Of a DNA stretch of 64,000 bases, positions 37,267-45,019 are shown piece after piece. Source of the stretch: Lachnospiraceae bacterium UBA5902 (lineage in GTDB: Bacteria > Bacillota > Clostridia > Lachnospirales > Lachnospiraceae). The translations under genes and the position numbers were made by a program. The first letter of the stretch is position 1; every line of letters begins with the position of its first letter. The notes beneath the pieces were generated by a model that ran no database searches, had not been told where the DNA came from, and was given only the letters and a program-made list of their open reading frames with translations. Location: NCBI GenBank assembly GCA_002431865.1, contig DJEI01000111.1, positions 4,286 through 68,285 of the forward strand, read 5' to 3'.

Positions 37267-38483
37267 ATACAGAAGAGTTAAGAATGGCTACGGCGACGTA
37301 TGGAACGCCAACCTATATCTTCGATGTGCGGGAAGTGGAAGCGCGGATTCGGCTGCTTCGCAGCCTGCTGCCGGAGGATACAGGACTTTGCTTTGCTGTA
37401 AAAGCAAATCCATTTCTGATCCCGTATGTGGCGGACATGGTTGACCGATTAGAGGTCTGCTCGCCGGGCGAATATGAGATCTGCATACAGGAACAGATCG
37501 CTCCGGAGAAAATCGTGGTATCCGGGGTCAACAAGACCTACGAATCCATGAAACGCATCTTGTCTTACAGCAAGGGTGCCGGAATTTATACGATTGAATC
37601 AGAGGAGCATGCGAAGATCCTGTGGACACTCGCAGAGAAAAATCAGACGCCGCTCTCGGTACTGATCCGGCTTTCGAGTGGCAATCAGTTTGGCGTCGAT
37701 GCGGAGACGTTCTTCCGGCTGGCAAAGGAGATACAGAAAAGCCCGTATCTGACACTGGCGGGCGTCCATTATTATGCCGGGACACAGAAGCGGCAGAGCA
37801 AGCTGGAAAAGGAACTGGATACCTTAACCGCATTTGCAAAGACGTTTGAAGAAGAAACTGGAACCGTGCTGAAAGAGCTTGAATATGGAGCAGGCATGAA
37901 GGTTTCTTATTTCATAAATGACAGCGAGAAGGATCAGCGGGAAAGCGAGCCGGAACCGCAGATACAGGCACTTGCTGAAAAACTTCGGACATGTGATGTC
38001 TATGGGAAAAAGACGATCGAGCTTGGACGGTTTCTTGTGTCGATGAGCGGTTATTATCTGACGCGTGTGATGGATGTCAAGCGGACGGCGAAGCCGGGAT
38101 TCCTGATCTTAGATGGTGGAATCCACCAGATCAACTACTATGGCTGGATGATGGGAATGAAGCAGCCGGAGATTGAAGTCTTGGCAGAAAAAGACGGTGA
38201 CGAAGAACTGTTTCATCTGTGTGGATCGCTCTGCACGGTCAATGATGTACTGGCGCGGGATGTTGCCCTGCGTGATCCACAAAAAGGTGATGTGATCTGC
38301 TTCAAGCGATGTGGCGCATATGCGGCGACCGAGGGCATGGCAATGTTCTTGAGCAGGGAGCTTCCGCAGGTTCTGATCTGCAAGCCGGATGGGAAAATCG
38401 AGAAGCTGCGTGACCGGATGGAGACGTATGCATTTCATGCTCGAAATGATAGATACAAAAATTTTCTAGTAATGGAAAAATAA
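37263..38483 (+). CDS. fold-type III PLP-dependent decarboxylase (DAP/ornithine decarboxylase family)
   Basis: 406 residues. PLP lysine is in FAVKANP (Lys47), His169 in GVHYYAGTQ corresponds to the GxHxHxGSQ motif, and ELGRFLV resembles the EPGR loop. The C-terminal specificity motif is CTVND (324-328), where DAP decarboxylases have CESxD: the Glu is replaced by Thr, and the glycine loop is GAGMK instead of GGGxG. Altered substrate choice is therefore likely. Overlap with the ligase and proximity to the carrier suggest decarboxylation of a carrier-linked or pre-activated amino acid, as BtrK does with glutamyl-ACP. Confidence 0.85.
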   Translation: MNTEELRMATATYGTPTYIFDVREVEARIRLLRSLLPEDTGLCFAVKANPFLIPYVADMVDRLEVCSPGEYEICIQEQIAPEKIVVSGVNKTYESMKRILSYSKGAGIYTIESEEHAKILWTLAEKNQTPLSVLIRLSSGNQFGVDAETFFRLAKEIQKSPYLTLAGVHYYAGTQKRQSKLEKELDTLTAFAKTFEEETGTVLKELEYGAGMKVSYFINDSEKDQRESEPEPQIQALAEKLRTCDVYGKKTIELGRFLVSMSGYYLTRVMDVKRTAKPGFLILDGGIHQINYYGWMMGMKQPEIEVLAEKDGDEELFHLCGSLCTVNDVLARDVALRDPQKGDVICFKRCGAYAATEGMAMFLSRELPQVLICKPDGKIEKLRDRMETYAFHARNDRYKNFLVMEK

Positions 38484-38488
38484 TTATT

Positions 38489-38522
38489 CATGTGTTTGTA
38501 ACAACATAATACGAAACACATG
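38489..38522 (+). promoter_or_regulatory. inverted repeat between decarboxylase and carrier genes
   Basis: CATGTGTTT (38489-38497) and AAACACATG (38514-38522) are perfect inverted repeats with a 16-base loop, without a T-run. It may be an mRNA processing or stability hairpin that changes carrier level relative to the ligase. Confidence 0.4.
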
Positions 38523-38587
38523 TGGAATCGTTGGTAACAATACATGAGAATTCATGGATTTATAATAAAGATAGGAGGATTTGTAAC

Positions 38588-38815
38588 ATGGAAGAATTAT
38601 TAGAGATTTTGGAAGGTATTGCACCGGGTGAGGATTTTGAGAATTGCACAACGTTGATCGACGATCATATCTTGGATTCCTTTGCCATTTTATCGCTTGT
38701 ATCAGAGATTGAGGATACTTTTGATGTTGAGGTATCACCGGCAGAGCTGATTCCTGCGAACTTCAATTCAGCAAAGAGTCTGTGGGAGATGATCTGCAGA
38801 CTTAAGGAAGACTAA
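38588..38815 (+). CDS. DltC-like acyl/peptidyl carrier protein
   Basis: 75 residues, acidic four-helix carrier. The phosphopantetheine site is Ser31 in ILDSFAIL, and the second helix EIEDTFDVEVSPAEL is typical of DltC and ACP. AGGAGG at 38573-38578 sets the start at 38588. It should carry the amino acid activated by the DltA-like ligase to the MBOAT enzymes. Confidence 0.88.
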   Translation: MEELLEILEGIAPGEDFENCTTLIDDHILDSFAILSLVSEIEDTFDVEVSPAELIPANFNSAKSLWEMICRLKED

Positions 38816-38836
38816 ATACAGGGGTGGAATAATCAC

Positions 38837-38881
38837 ATGATTTATGACAGGATTAATCATATTCTGAAAATGATCACATGA
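38837..38881 (+). other. possible micro-ORF 1 (14 codons)
   Basis: MIYDRINHILKMIT, preceded by AGGGGTGG. Its stop overlaps the start of a second micro-ORF (ATGA). No evidence of translation beyond layout. Confidence 0.25.
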
Positions 38882-38946
38882 AGCGGGACAGGCTCATTTG
38901 CATCATGGAAGATGCTATGGGTGAACGAGAAAAGATGAAGGGATGA
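38878..38946 (+). other. possible micro-ORF 2 (22 codons)
   Basis: MKRDRLICIMEDAMGEREKM and two more residues. It starts in the stop of micro-ORF 1 and its stop overlaps an ATG (38943) in frame with the second MBOAT. Possibly a coupling device, possibly chance. Confidence 0.25.
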
Positions 38947-38951
38947 ATGAT

Positions 38952-40445
38952 ATGGCGTACCATCTGCTTACATACAGTTTAATATTTTTGCCAGTCGTGA
39001 TCGCATTATACCAGCTATGCCCGGCACGGTTCCGGTTCGTGGTACTGCTTGCAGCCGATTATACATTTTTCTGTATGATAAGCGGTAAGCTTCTGGTCTG
39101 GCTGCTTCTGGCGACGCTTGTGACGTATGGAACCGGCAGATGGCTGGCGGCAATTCCTGTTCGGCACAGTGACCTTCACGGGAAAGCGCTTACGCGGAAG
39201 AAACGTAGTGTGCTGGCGCTTGGAATTGTTCTGATCTTAGGGGCACTTGTGACACTGAAATATCTCCGTGTATTTGGCGTGACACTTGCAGCTCCAATCG
39301 GCATTTCCTATTACAGCCTGCAGGCGATTTCTTACATGACGGATGTTTACCGTGGCACACAGGAATCCTGTAAGAATCCGGTTAAGGTGGCACTATTCTT
39401 AAGCTTTTTCCCACAGATTATGGAAGGTCCGATCAGCCGGTTTTCCGAGACGGCAGATGCTTTGTATGGCGGAAACAGCATTCAGTTTGAGAATCTGGTC
39501 TTTGGTTACCAGCGTATCATCTGGGGACTGTTCAAGAAAATGGTGATCGCAGACCGGCTGGCTCCACTTGTAGCAAAGGTGTTCAGCAACTACAACAATT
39601 TTGATGGTGCGGCGATTTTCACCGGAGTACTTGCGTACACGATGCAGCTTTATATGGAGTTTTCCGGATGCATGGACATCATCATGGGAAGCGGCGAGAT
39701 ATTCGGCGTGCCGTTGCCTGAGAATTTCCGGCAGCCGTTCTTCGCGAAGAATGCGGGTGATTTCTGGCGGAGATGGCATATCACACTTGGTGCATGGCTG
39801 AAGGATTATGTATTTTATCCGATCTCACTTGCCAAGCCGGTGAAGAATCTGGCAAAGAAAATCAAGAAGAAAGCCGGATTTTCCGTCAGCAAATTTGTGG
39901 CACCGACGATTGCATTGTTTTTTGTCTGGCTGTCGAACGGCATCTGGCATGGACCACATATGAATTATATCTTTTATGGTATGTATTATTTCGTGTTGAT
40001 CGTGATTGAGAATCTGACAGAAGAGCCATGTAAAAAGCTGGTGGAGCGTTTTAAGCTCGATACGGAGTGTATTGGTTTTAGAATCTTCCGATTCCTGAAA
40101 CTCTTTGTGATCGTGAATATCGGAGAGATGTTCTTCTGCGCCGATACGGTTGCAACCGGATTCCGGATGCTGCGCGGAATTGTGACAGACTTCCATATCA
40201 CAGCACTTGCAGAGACGAATTTCGGTGTGGATGTACCGGATCTCATTCTGGCAGCTGTCAGTATCCTGCTCGTATTTGTGGTGGACATCATCCATGAAAA
40301 GGGCATCTCGATTCGACGAAAGATAGCGGATTGCAAGCTGCCAGTCCGTTGGAGCTTCTGGTACGCAGTGGTACTTTTGGTCGTTGTGTTTGGGGCATAC
40401 GGCAGCGGATACACGATTGTGGATATGATTTACGCAGCATACTGA
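38952..40445 (+). CDS. MBOAT-family O-acyltransferase, second copy (DltB/AlgI-like)
   Basis: About 497 residues, polytopic, with MEGPISRFSE and NGIWHGPHMNYIFYG (catalytic His). It begins MAYH like the first copy and clearly comes from a duplication, but the two are well diverged. ATG 38943 is an alternative start, overlapping the micro-ORF stop. A second transferase may use a different acceptor, or a different step of the same modification. Confidence 0.9.
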   Translation: MAYHLLTYSLIFLPVVIALYQLCPARFRFVVLLAADYTFFCMISGKLLVWLLLATLVTYGTGRWLAAIPVRHSDLHGKALTRKKRSVLALGIVLILGALVTLKYLRVFGVTLAAPIGISYYSLQAISYMTDVYRGTQESCKNPVKVALFLSFFPQIMEGPISRFSETADALYGGNSIQFENLVFGYQRIIWGLFKKMVIADRLAPLVAKVFSNYNNFDGAAIFTGVLAYTMQLYMEFSGCMDIIMGSGEIFGVPLPENFRQPFFAKNAGDFWRRWHITLGAWLKDYVFYPISLAKPVKNLAKKIKKKAGFSVSKFVAPTIALFFVWLSNGIWHGPHMNYIFYGMYYFVLIVIENLTEEPCKKLVERFKLDTECIGFRIFRFLKLFVIVNIGEMFFCADTVATGFRMLRGIVTDFHITALAETNFGVDVPDLILAAVSILLVFVVDIIHEKGISIRRKIADCKLPVRWSFWYAVVLLVVVFGAYGSGYTIVDMIYAAY

Positions 40446-40593
40446 TAGATGTATATGTATGAATCATTTATGTGGCATATTGATAGAGAAATGAATAATT
40501 ACGTGGAAGATGACATTCGATGTTTGGTGATTTAAAATATTATGGATTGCATGGATAGAGTAATTGTATGTGATTTACGAAAGAAGAATGTAT

Positions 40594-41574
40594 ATGAAAA
40601 AACAAAGCGGAAAATGGAAAACAACTTTCAAGATGGCAGCGGGCAGTGTCGGTTTTTTAGCCGGACTTTGCGTGGTACTGTTTCTGGCTGGACGATTCAT
40701 GTGCCGGAAAAACAACGCAGACATCTATGATACGACAGCCGTCCGGACGAAGGATGCGGAAGTAAAAAATGAAGTGAAGGATACAATTGATGTCTTGTTC
40801 CTAGGAGACAGTGAATGTTATTCGAGCTTCAATCCGCTGCAGATGTTCGCGGAACACGGCTACACCTCATTTATCTGTGGGACGTCCGCACAGCGCATGT
40901 GCGATTCGTATGCGATTTTGCAGGCGGCATTTGAGACGCAGACACCAGAGGTCGTTGTGTTAGAGACAAATTGTCTGTTCCGAAGCGTTAAATCAAAGAG
41001 CAATTCGAAGGATTATGTCTTAGACCGTCTGTCTGATCATGTGGAGGTATTTAAAAATCATTCCCGTTGGAAGGATGCGTTCGTAAGTACAAATTTCTTA
41101 GTAAAGAAAAAGGATGAGAAGAACCGTGGATTTATCAGGCGAAGCACGGTCAAGCCGTATGAGGGTGGAGCTTACATGCATGCGAGCGAGGAACGTAAAT
41201 CTATGGATGCGGACGCAGAAAAATACCTGCTTCTTATGAAGGAATATTGCGAGAGTCATGGCGCAAAGCTTGTCTTAGTCAGTTCCCCTTCCCCGAAGAA
41301 CTGGACTTACGCCAAACACAACAGTGTGTCAGACTGGGCGCAGGCAAACACGGTTACTTATGAAGATCTGAACCTGAACGATGCGCTTGGCATCGACTGG
41401 GAGTCCGACACAAAGGACGGAGGTGACCACCTGAATTTTGACGGCGCGAAGAAAGTAAGCAATTACATTGGCGCGTGGTTGAGCGAGAACTATACATTGC
41501 CGGATAAGCGGAAAAATCCAGATTACAAACACTGGAATGAAGACAGTGTGGAGTATGTAGCAGCAAAGAACTAG
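40594..41574 (+). CDS. membrane-anchored SGNH/DltD-like protein, second copy
   Basis: About 326 residues with one N-terminal helix (about 13-33) and an extracytoplasmic domain: FLGDSECYSS (candidate Ser), VLETNCLF and GGDHLNFDG. It parallels the 34437 gene in size and motif order, and both follow an MBOAT gene. The start ATG 40594 is chosen for its MKK-type N-terminus; TTG 40564 is in frame. The 148 bases before it are AT-rich with no clear signal. Confidence 0.8.
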   Translation: MKKQSGKWKTTFKMAAGSVGFLAGLCVVLFLAGRFMCRKNNADIYDTTAVRTKDAEVKNEVKDTIDVLFLGDSECYSSFNPLQMFAEHGYTSFICGTSAQRMCDSYAILQAAFETQTPEVVVLETNCLFRSVKSKSNSKDYVLDRLSDHVEVFKNHSRWKDAFVSTNFLVKKKDEKNRGFIRRSTVKPYEGGAYMHASEERKSMDADAEKYLLLMKEYCESHGAKLVLVSSPSPKNWTYAKHNSVSDWAQANTVTYEDLNLNDALGIDWESDTKDGGDHLNFDGAKKVSNYIGAWLSENYTLPDKRKNPDYKHWNEDSVEYVAAKN

Positions 41575-41749
41575 CTTGTTTGGACATGTAATTTTGGGAG
41601 GCAGGGATGCCTCCTTTTTTCTTGCTTGGAGCAAAAATGTGAAATATCGGAAAATCCCCCAATGGAGCAGGAGCAAAAGAAACTCATGCATAGGAATTTG
41701 CAGGAAATCAATATATAATATAACTAATATAACCACTATATTACAAAAT

Positions 41750-41765
41750 CGTAAGAAACCTGTAA
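41750..41765. promoter_or_regulatory. BceR-like binding box ahead of the BceAB transporter
   Basis: ATTACA-AAAT-CGTAAG resembles the perfect box at 32788-32803 (one mismatch in the TGTAA half). It is followed by a leader of about 185 bases before the ATPase gene. Same spacing of half-sites supports a common regulator. Confidence 0.5.
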
Positions 41766-41949
41766 TCAAGACCGATGGATGGCGGCTGGAAAACCATATA
41801 TACTGAGTACAGTTGATGCGGGAGATGGTTTGCAGGAGACATATGTGAGCAATAAATCAATTATGATATGCAAATCAGAGAAACCGCTGTTGTGGCAGAA
41901 AACCAGAATTTCTACCCGCAGATTGTTAGCAAACGAAGGGAGACTATCT

Positions 41950-42717
41950 ATGAACGAGATATTAAGACTTGACAATGTAGAAAAGTATTATGGCAATAAA
42001 GCCAACCTGACAAAGGCGGTGGATAAGATTTCTTTCTCCGTAGAGAAAGGCGAGTTTGTCGGAATCATGGGAGCGAGCGGTTCCGGTAAGACAACACTCT
42101 TAAACTGTATTTCCACGATCGACCGTGTGACAGCCGGACATATCTATGTCGGAGGCAAGGATATCACGACGATCCGCGGCAATGAATTAAATAAGTTCCG
42201 CCGGGAAGAACTGGGATTTATCTTTCAGGATTTCAACTTGTTGGATACACTGACTGCCTATGAGAATATTGCGCTGGCACTCTCCATCCAGAACGTCAGG
42301 CCGAAGGAAATTGACAGCCGGATCAAGGAAGTTGCCAAGCAGCTTGGCATCGAAGAAGTCCTGAACAAATACAGCTACCAGATGAGTGGTGGACAGAAGC
42401 AGCGTGTGGCAGCAGCCCGAGCTTTGATTACGAATCCGAAGCTGATCTTAGCCGATGAGCCAACCGGTGCTCTTGATTCCAAGTCTTCCCGCTACCTGTT
42501 GGAGAGCATGAAGGAGATGAACGAAGGACTTGCTGCGACGATCCTGATGGTTACACACGATGCATTTACAGCAAGCTATGCGTCCCGCGTTATCTTCATC
42601 AAAGATGGTAAGATCTTTAATGAGATCCGCAGAGGCGAGGATACCCGGAAACAATTTTTTAATCGCATTATTGAGGTTGTGACAATGTTAGGGGGTAGTT
42701 TGAATGATGCTCTTTAA
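41950..42717 (+). CDS. BceA-type ABC transporter ATPase
   Basis: About 255 residues. Walker [13 protein letters not shown], signature [15 protein letters not shown], Walker [13 protein letters not shown] and LMVTHD are the standard peptide-antibiotic/MacB-like set. AAGGGA precedes the ATG at 41950; an in-frame ATG at 41779 would add 57 unrelated residues. It overlaps the permease by 14 bases. Confidence 0.95.
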   Translation: MNEILRLDNVEKYYGNKANLTKAVDKISFSVEKGEFVGIMGASGSGKTTLLNCISTIDRVTAGHIYVGGKDITTIRGNELNKFRREELGFIFQDFNLLDTLTAYENIALALSIQNVRPKEIDSRIKEVAKQLGIEEVLNKYSYQMSGGQKQRVAAARALITNPKLILADEPTGALDSKSSRYLLESMKEMNEGLAATILMVTHDAFTASYASRVIFIKDGKIFNEIRRGEDTRKQFFNRIIEVVTMLGGSLNDAL

Positions 42718-44767
42718 ATTATCGACCCGGAATATCCGGAAAAGTATGCAGAATTATCTGATTTATTTTGCAACACTGATCTTAGGCGTTGCGATCTTCT
42801 ATGTGTTTAATGCGCTGGGAAGTCAGACTGTTATGCTGAAGGTATCGTCGAACACGGCGGAGGTCATTGAGCTTATGAATGAGGCAATGTCCGTCGTCAG
42901 TGTGTTCGTATCGATCGTGCTTGGTTTCCTCGTTGTGTACGCAAGTACCTTCCTGATGAAACGAAGGAAGAAGGAATTCGGTATCTACCTCACGCTCGGC
43001 ATGGGAAAAACACAGGTAGCAAAGATTCTGGTGATCGAGACGGTGCTGATCGGAGTGATCTCTCTGGTGATCGGATTGCTGTTTGGTATCGGTATCTCAC
43101 AGGGCATGAGTGTTGTGACAGCAAATCTCTTCGAAGCGGATATGACAAATTTCCGGTTCATGGTCAGCACATCTGCGATTGTGAAAACCATTGTTTACTT
43201 TGCAATTATGTATGTGATCGTCATGGTGCTGGATGTGATCGTGGTGAGCCGTGCAAAGCTCATCAATCTGCTGCATGCAGGTTCCAAGTCGCAGAAGAAC
43301 CATGCGAAAAATCCGATTGTCTGTGTGCTCGTATTTATCATTGCCGTCGTTTTGCTTGCAACTGCGTACTATAAGGTGACGGCAGGTGTAAATGAGATCT
43401 CTGATATTCGGGGACTTGGTATCCAGATTGCCAAAGGTATCATTGGAACCTTCCTTGTATTCTGGTCTGTATCCGGTATGCTGCTTGCTGTCGTAAAGCG
43501 GTGCAAACGGTTTTATTATAAGGGTGTCAATTCCTTCAGCGTGAAAGAACTTGGAAGCCGTATCAACACAACGGTTTTCTCCGGTGGAATTATCTGCCTG
43601 CTGCTCTTTTTCACGATCTGTATCCTGTCAAGTTCGATGGCAATTCGTAATTCGATGAACCATGTGTTGGAGACCTGTACCCCGGTTGATGTGCAGTTTT
43701 CAAAGCTATATTCCCATGATGCAGCCGAGGACTATGACATAACCGGGCACAATGTGGAAGAAAACCTGAAAGCCTGTGATATTGATACATCGAAGCTTAC
43801 GGATGTGACTGAGATGCATCTCTATGCACCGGAAGATATCAATATCGGAGATTTCTTCGGAAAGAAATTTGCAGAGAGTGGTTCGGAGGATTATTTCAAT
43901 GAAGCGTCGATGAATACGATGCACATTGGAGAATACAACAATTTTGTAAAATCTTTTGGTGGAACGACAATCGACCTTGCAGAAGATGAATATGTGATAC
44001 TCTGTAATTATGGAGAGATGGACAAACGATACAATGTGGGATTAGCGGAAGGACAAACAGTTACGATAAAAGGGAAGACCTATTATCCGAAATACAATGC
44101 CTGCGTGAATGGTATCGTTTACATCAGCAATTCGGAGAGTAATGAGGGTGTTCTGCTTGTGCCGGATTCCACGGATCTATCCGACTGTAAATTCTGGTAT
44201 GATATTTATTCTGCCAATTATAATACGACCGATCAGGCAGAAATAGATGCACTGAATGAATATTACAGTAATGAGCATTTCTACGAACTGCAGGATGCGA
44301 AGGCGGAAGCGTTTGTCGGCGAGGATGGTGCCTACTATTCGATGAGTGGGGAAACGAGCAAGCGGCTCCGTGACAACAGCGTGGGACTTACTGCGATGAT
44401 CGTATTCATCGGAATCTACTTAGGTGTTGTATTCCTGATCTCCGGTGCAGCGATCCTCTCATTGAAAGAGCTTTCAGAGGCAGCCGACAGCAAGGAAAAA
44501 TACAAGATCCTGCGTCGGATCGGTGTCGACGAGAAGAAGATTCGTCACTCACTTCTTGCACAGTCGGGTGTATTTTTCGGAATGCCGCTTCTGCTTGCAA
44601 TCGTACATTCCATCTTCGGAATGCAGACAGCAATGTTCATTCTGGTAGCATTTGGACGGGGCGGACTGCTCGGTTCGATCCTGCTTGCGACAGCCGTAAT
44701 ACTGGTAATTTATGGTATTTATTTCATGATCACGTATATATGCAGCCGTAAGATCATCAGCGAATAA
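42704..44767 (+). CDS. BceB-type ABC transporter permease
   Basis: 687 residues with ten helices in BceB order: one N-terminal, then three, four in the middle, and three at the C-terminus, with a large extracellular domain (about 325-540) and FtsX-like segments. These permeases remove bacitracin-like or lantibiotic peptides from lipid targets and also signal to the BceS kinase. The kinase and regulator are at 31101-32779. Confidence 0.95.
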   Translation: MMLFKLSTRNIRKSMQNYLIYFATLILGVAIFYVFNALGSQTVMLKVSSNTAEVIELMNEAMSVVSVFVSIVLGFLVVYASTFLMKRRKKEFGIYLTLGMGKTQVAKILVIETVLIGVISLVIGLLFGIGISQGMSVVTANLFEADMTNFRFMVSTSAIVKTIVYFAIMYVIVMVLDVIVVSRAKLINLLHAGSKSQKNHAKNPIVCVLVFIIAVVLLATAYYKVTAGVNEISDIRGLGIQIAKGIIGTFLVFWSVSGMLLAVVKRCKRFYYKGVNSFSVKELGSRINTTVFSGGIICLLLFFTICILSSSMAIRNSMNHVLETCTPVDVQFSKLYSHDAAEDYDITGHNVEENLKACDIDTSKLTDVTEMHLYAPEDINIGDFFGKKFAESGSEDYFNEASMNTMHIGEYNNFVKSFGGTTIDLAEDEYVILCNYGEMDKRYNVGLAEGQTVTIKGKTYYPKYNACVNGIVYISNSESNEGVLLVPDSTDLSDCKFWYDIYSANYNTTDQAEIDALNEYYSNEHFYELQDAKAEAFVGEDGAYYSMSGETSKRLRDNSVGLTAMIVFIGIYLGVVFLISGAAILSLKELSEAADSKEKYKILRRIGVDEKKIRHSLLAQSGVFFGMPLLLAIVHSIFGMQTAMFILVAFGRGGLLGSILLATAVILVIYGIYFMITYICSRKIISE

Positions 44768-44772
44768 ATATC

Positions 44773-44801
44773 TTGAAAAAAAAGAATAAGTAAGCTATAA
44801 T
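44773..44801 (+). promoter_or_regulatory. sigma-A promoter upstream of the 6S RNA
   Basis: TTGAAA (44773-44778), 17-base spacer, TATAAT (44796-44801). Predicted start about 44808, about 80 bases before the closing stem of the RNA. Confidence 0.65.
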
Positions 44802-44886
44802 TAGCACATATTAAAAATATAATATATCTGGAATGTTCGATAACTCCTGTTATTTTTGAACCTACATTTACTTTAAACGGGATTCC

Positions 44887-45007
44887 TATATCTGTGATAT
44901 TATGTCAGGCCTCCTCCGAGTGGAAGACAGAGGATTACATGCGGTTGCCCACCTAGCGTCAGCTAGGAGTCAAAAGGCAGGAACCGGCATCCCGGATATA
45001 TTTTTTT
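44887..45007 (+). ncRNA. ssrS: 6S RNA
   Basis: A long hairpin-like RNA. Closing stem TATATCTG (44887-44894) with CGGATATA (44993-45000), one G-T pair, followed by a T-run to 45007. The apical arm contains GCGGTTGCC, the perfect hairpin CCTAGC-GTCA-GCTAGG (44952-44967) and GTCAAAAGGCAGGAACCGGC. Blocks such as CTGTGAT, GCGGTTG, AAAAGGCAGG and CCGGCATCCCGG resemble the 6S RNA layout of a large central bulge that mimics an open promoter and binds sigma-A RNA polymerase. Not verified with a covariance model. Confidence 0.75.
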
Positions 45008-45019
45008 GGAGGAAAATAC

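Noticed and set aside
40446-40593. Possible 26-codon peptide between the second MBOAT and SGNH genes
   Set aside because: No convincing ribosome site and AT-rich random-looking composition.
31101-44767. Classical D-alanylation (dlt) operon
   Set aside because: The gene set differs: a decarboxylase is inserted, MBOAT and SGNH are duplicated, and the SGNH proteins are not standard DltD. I therefore avoided dlt gene names.
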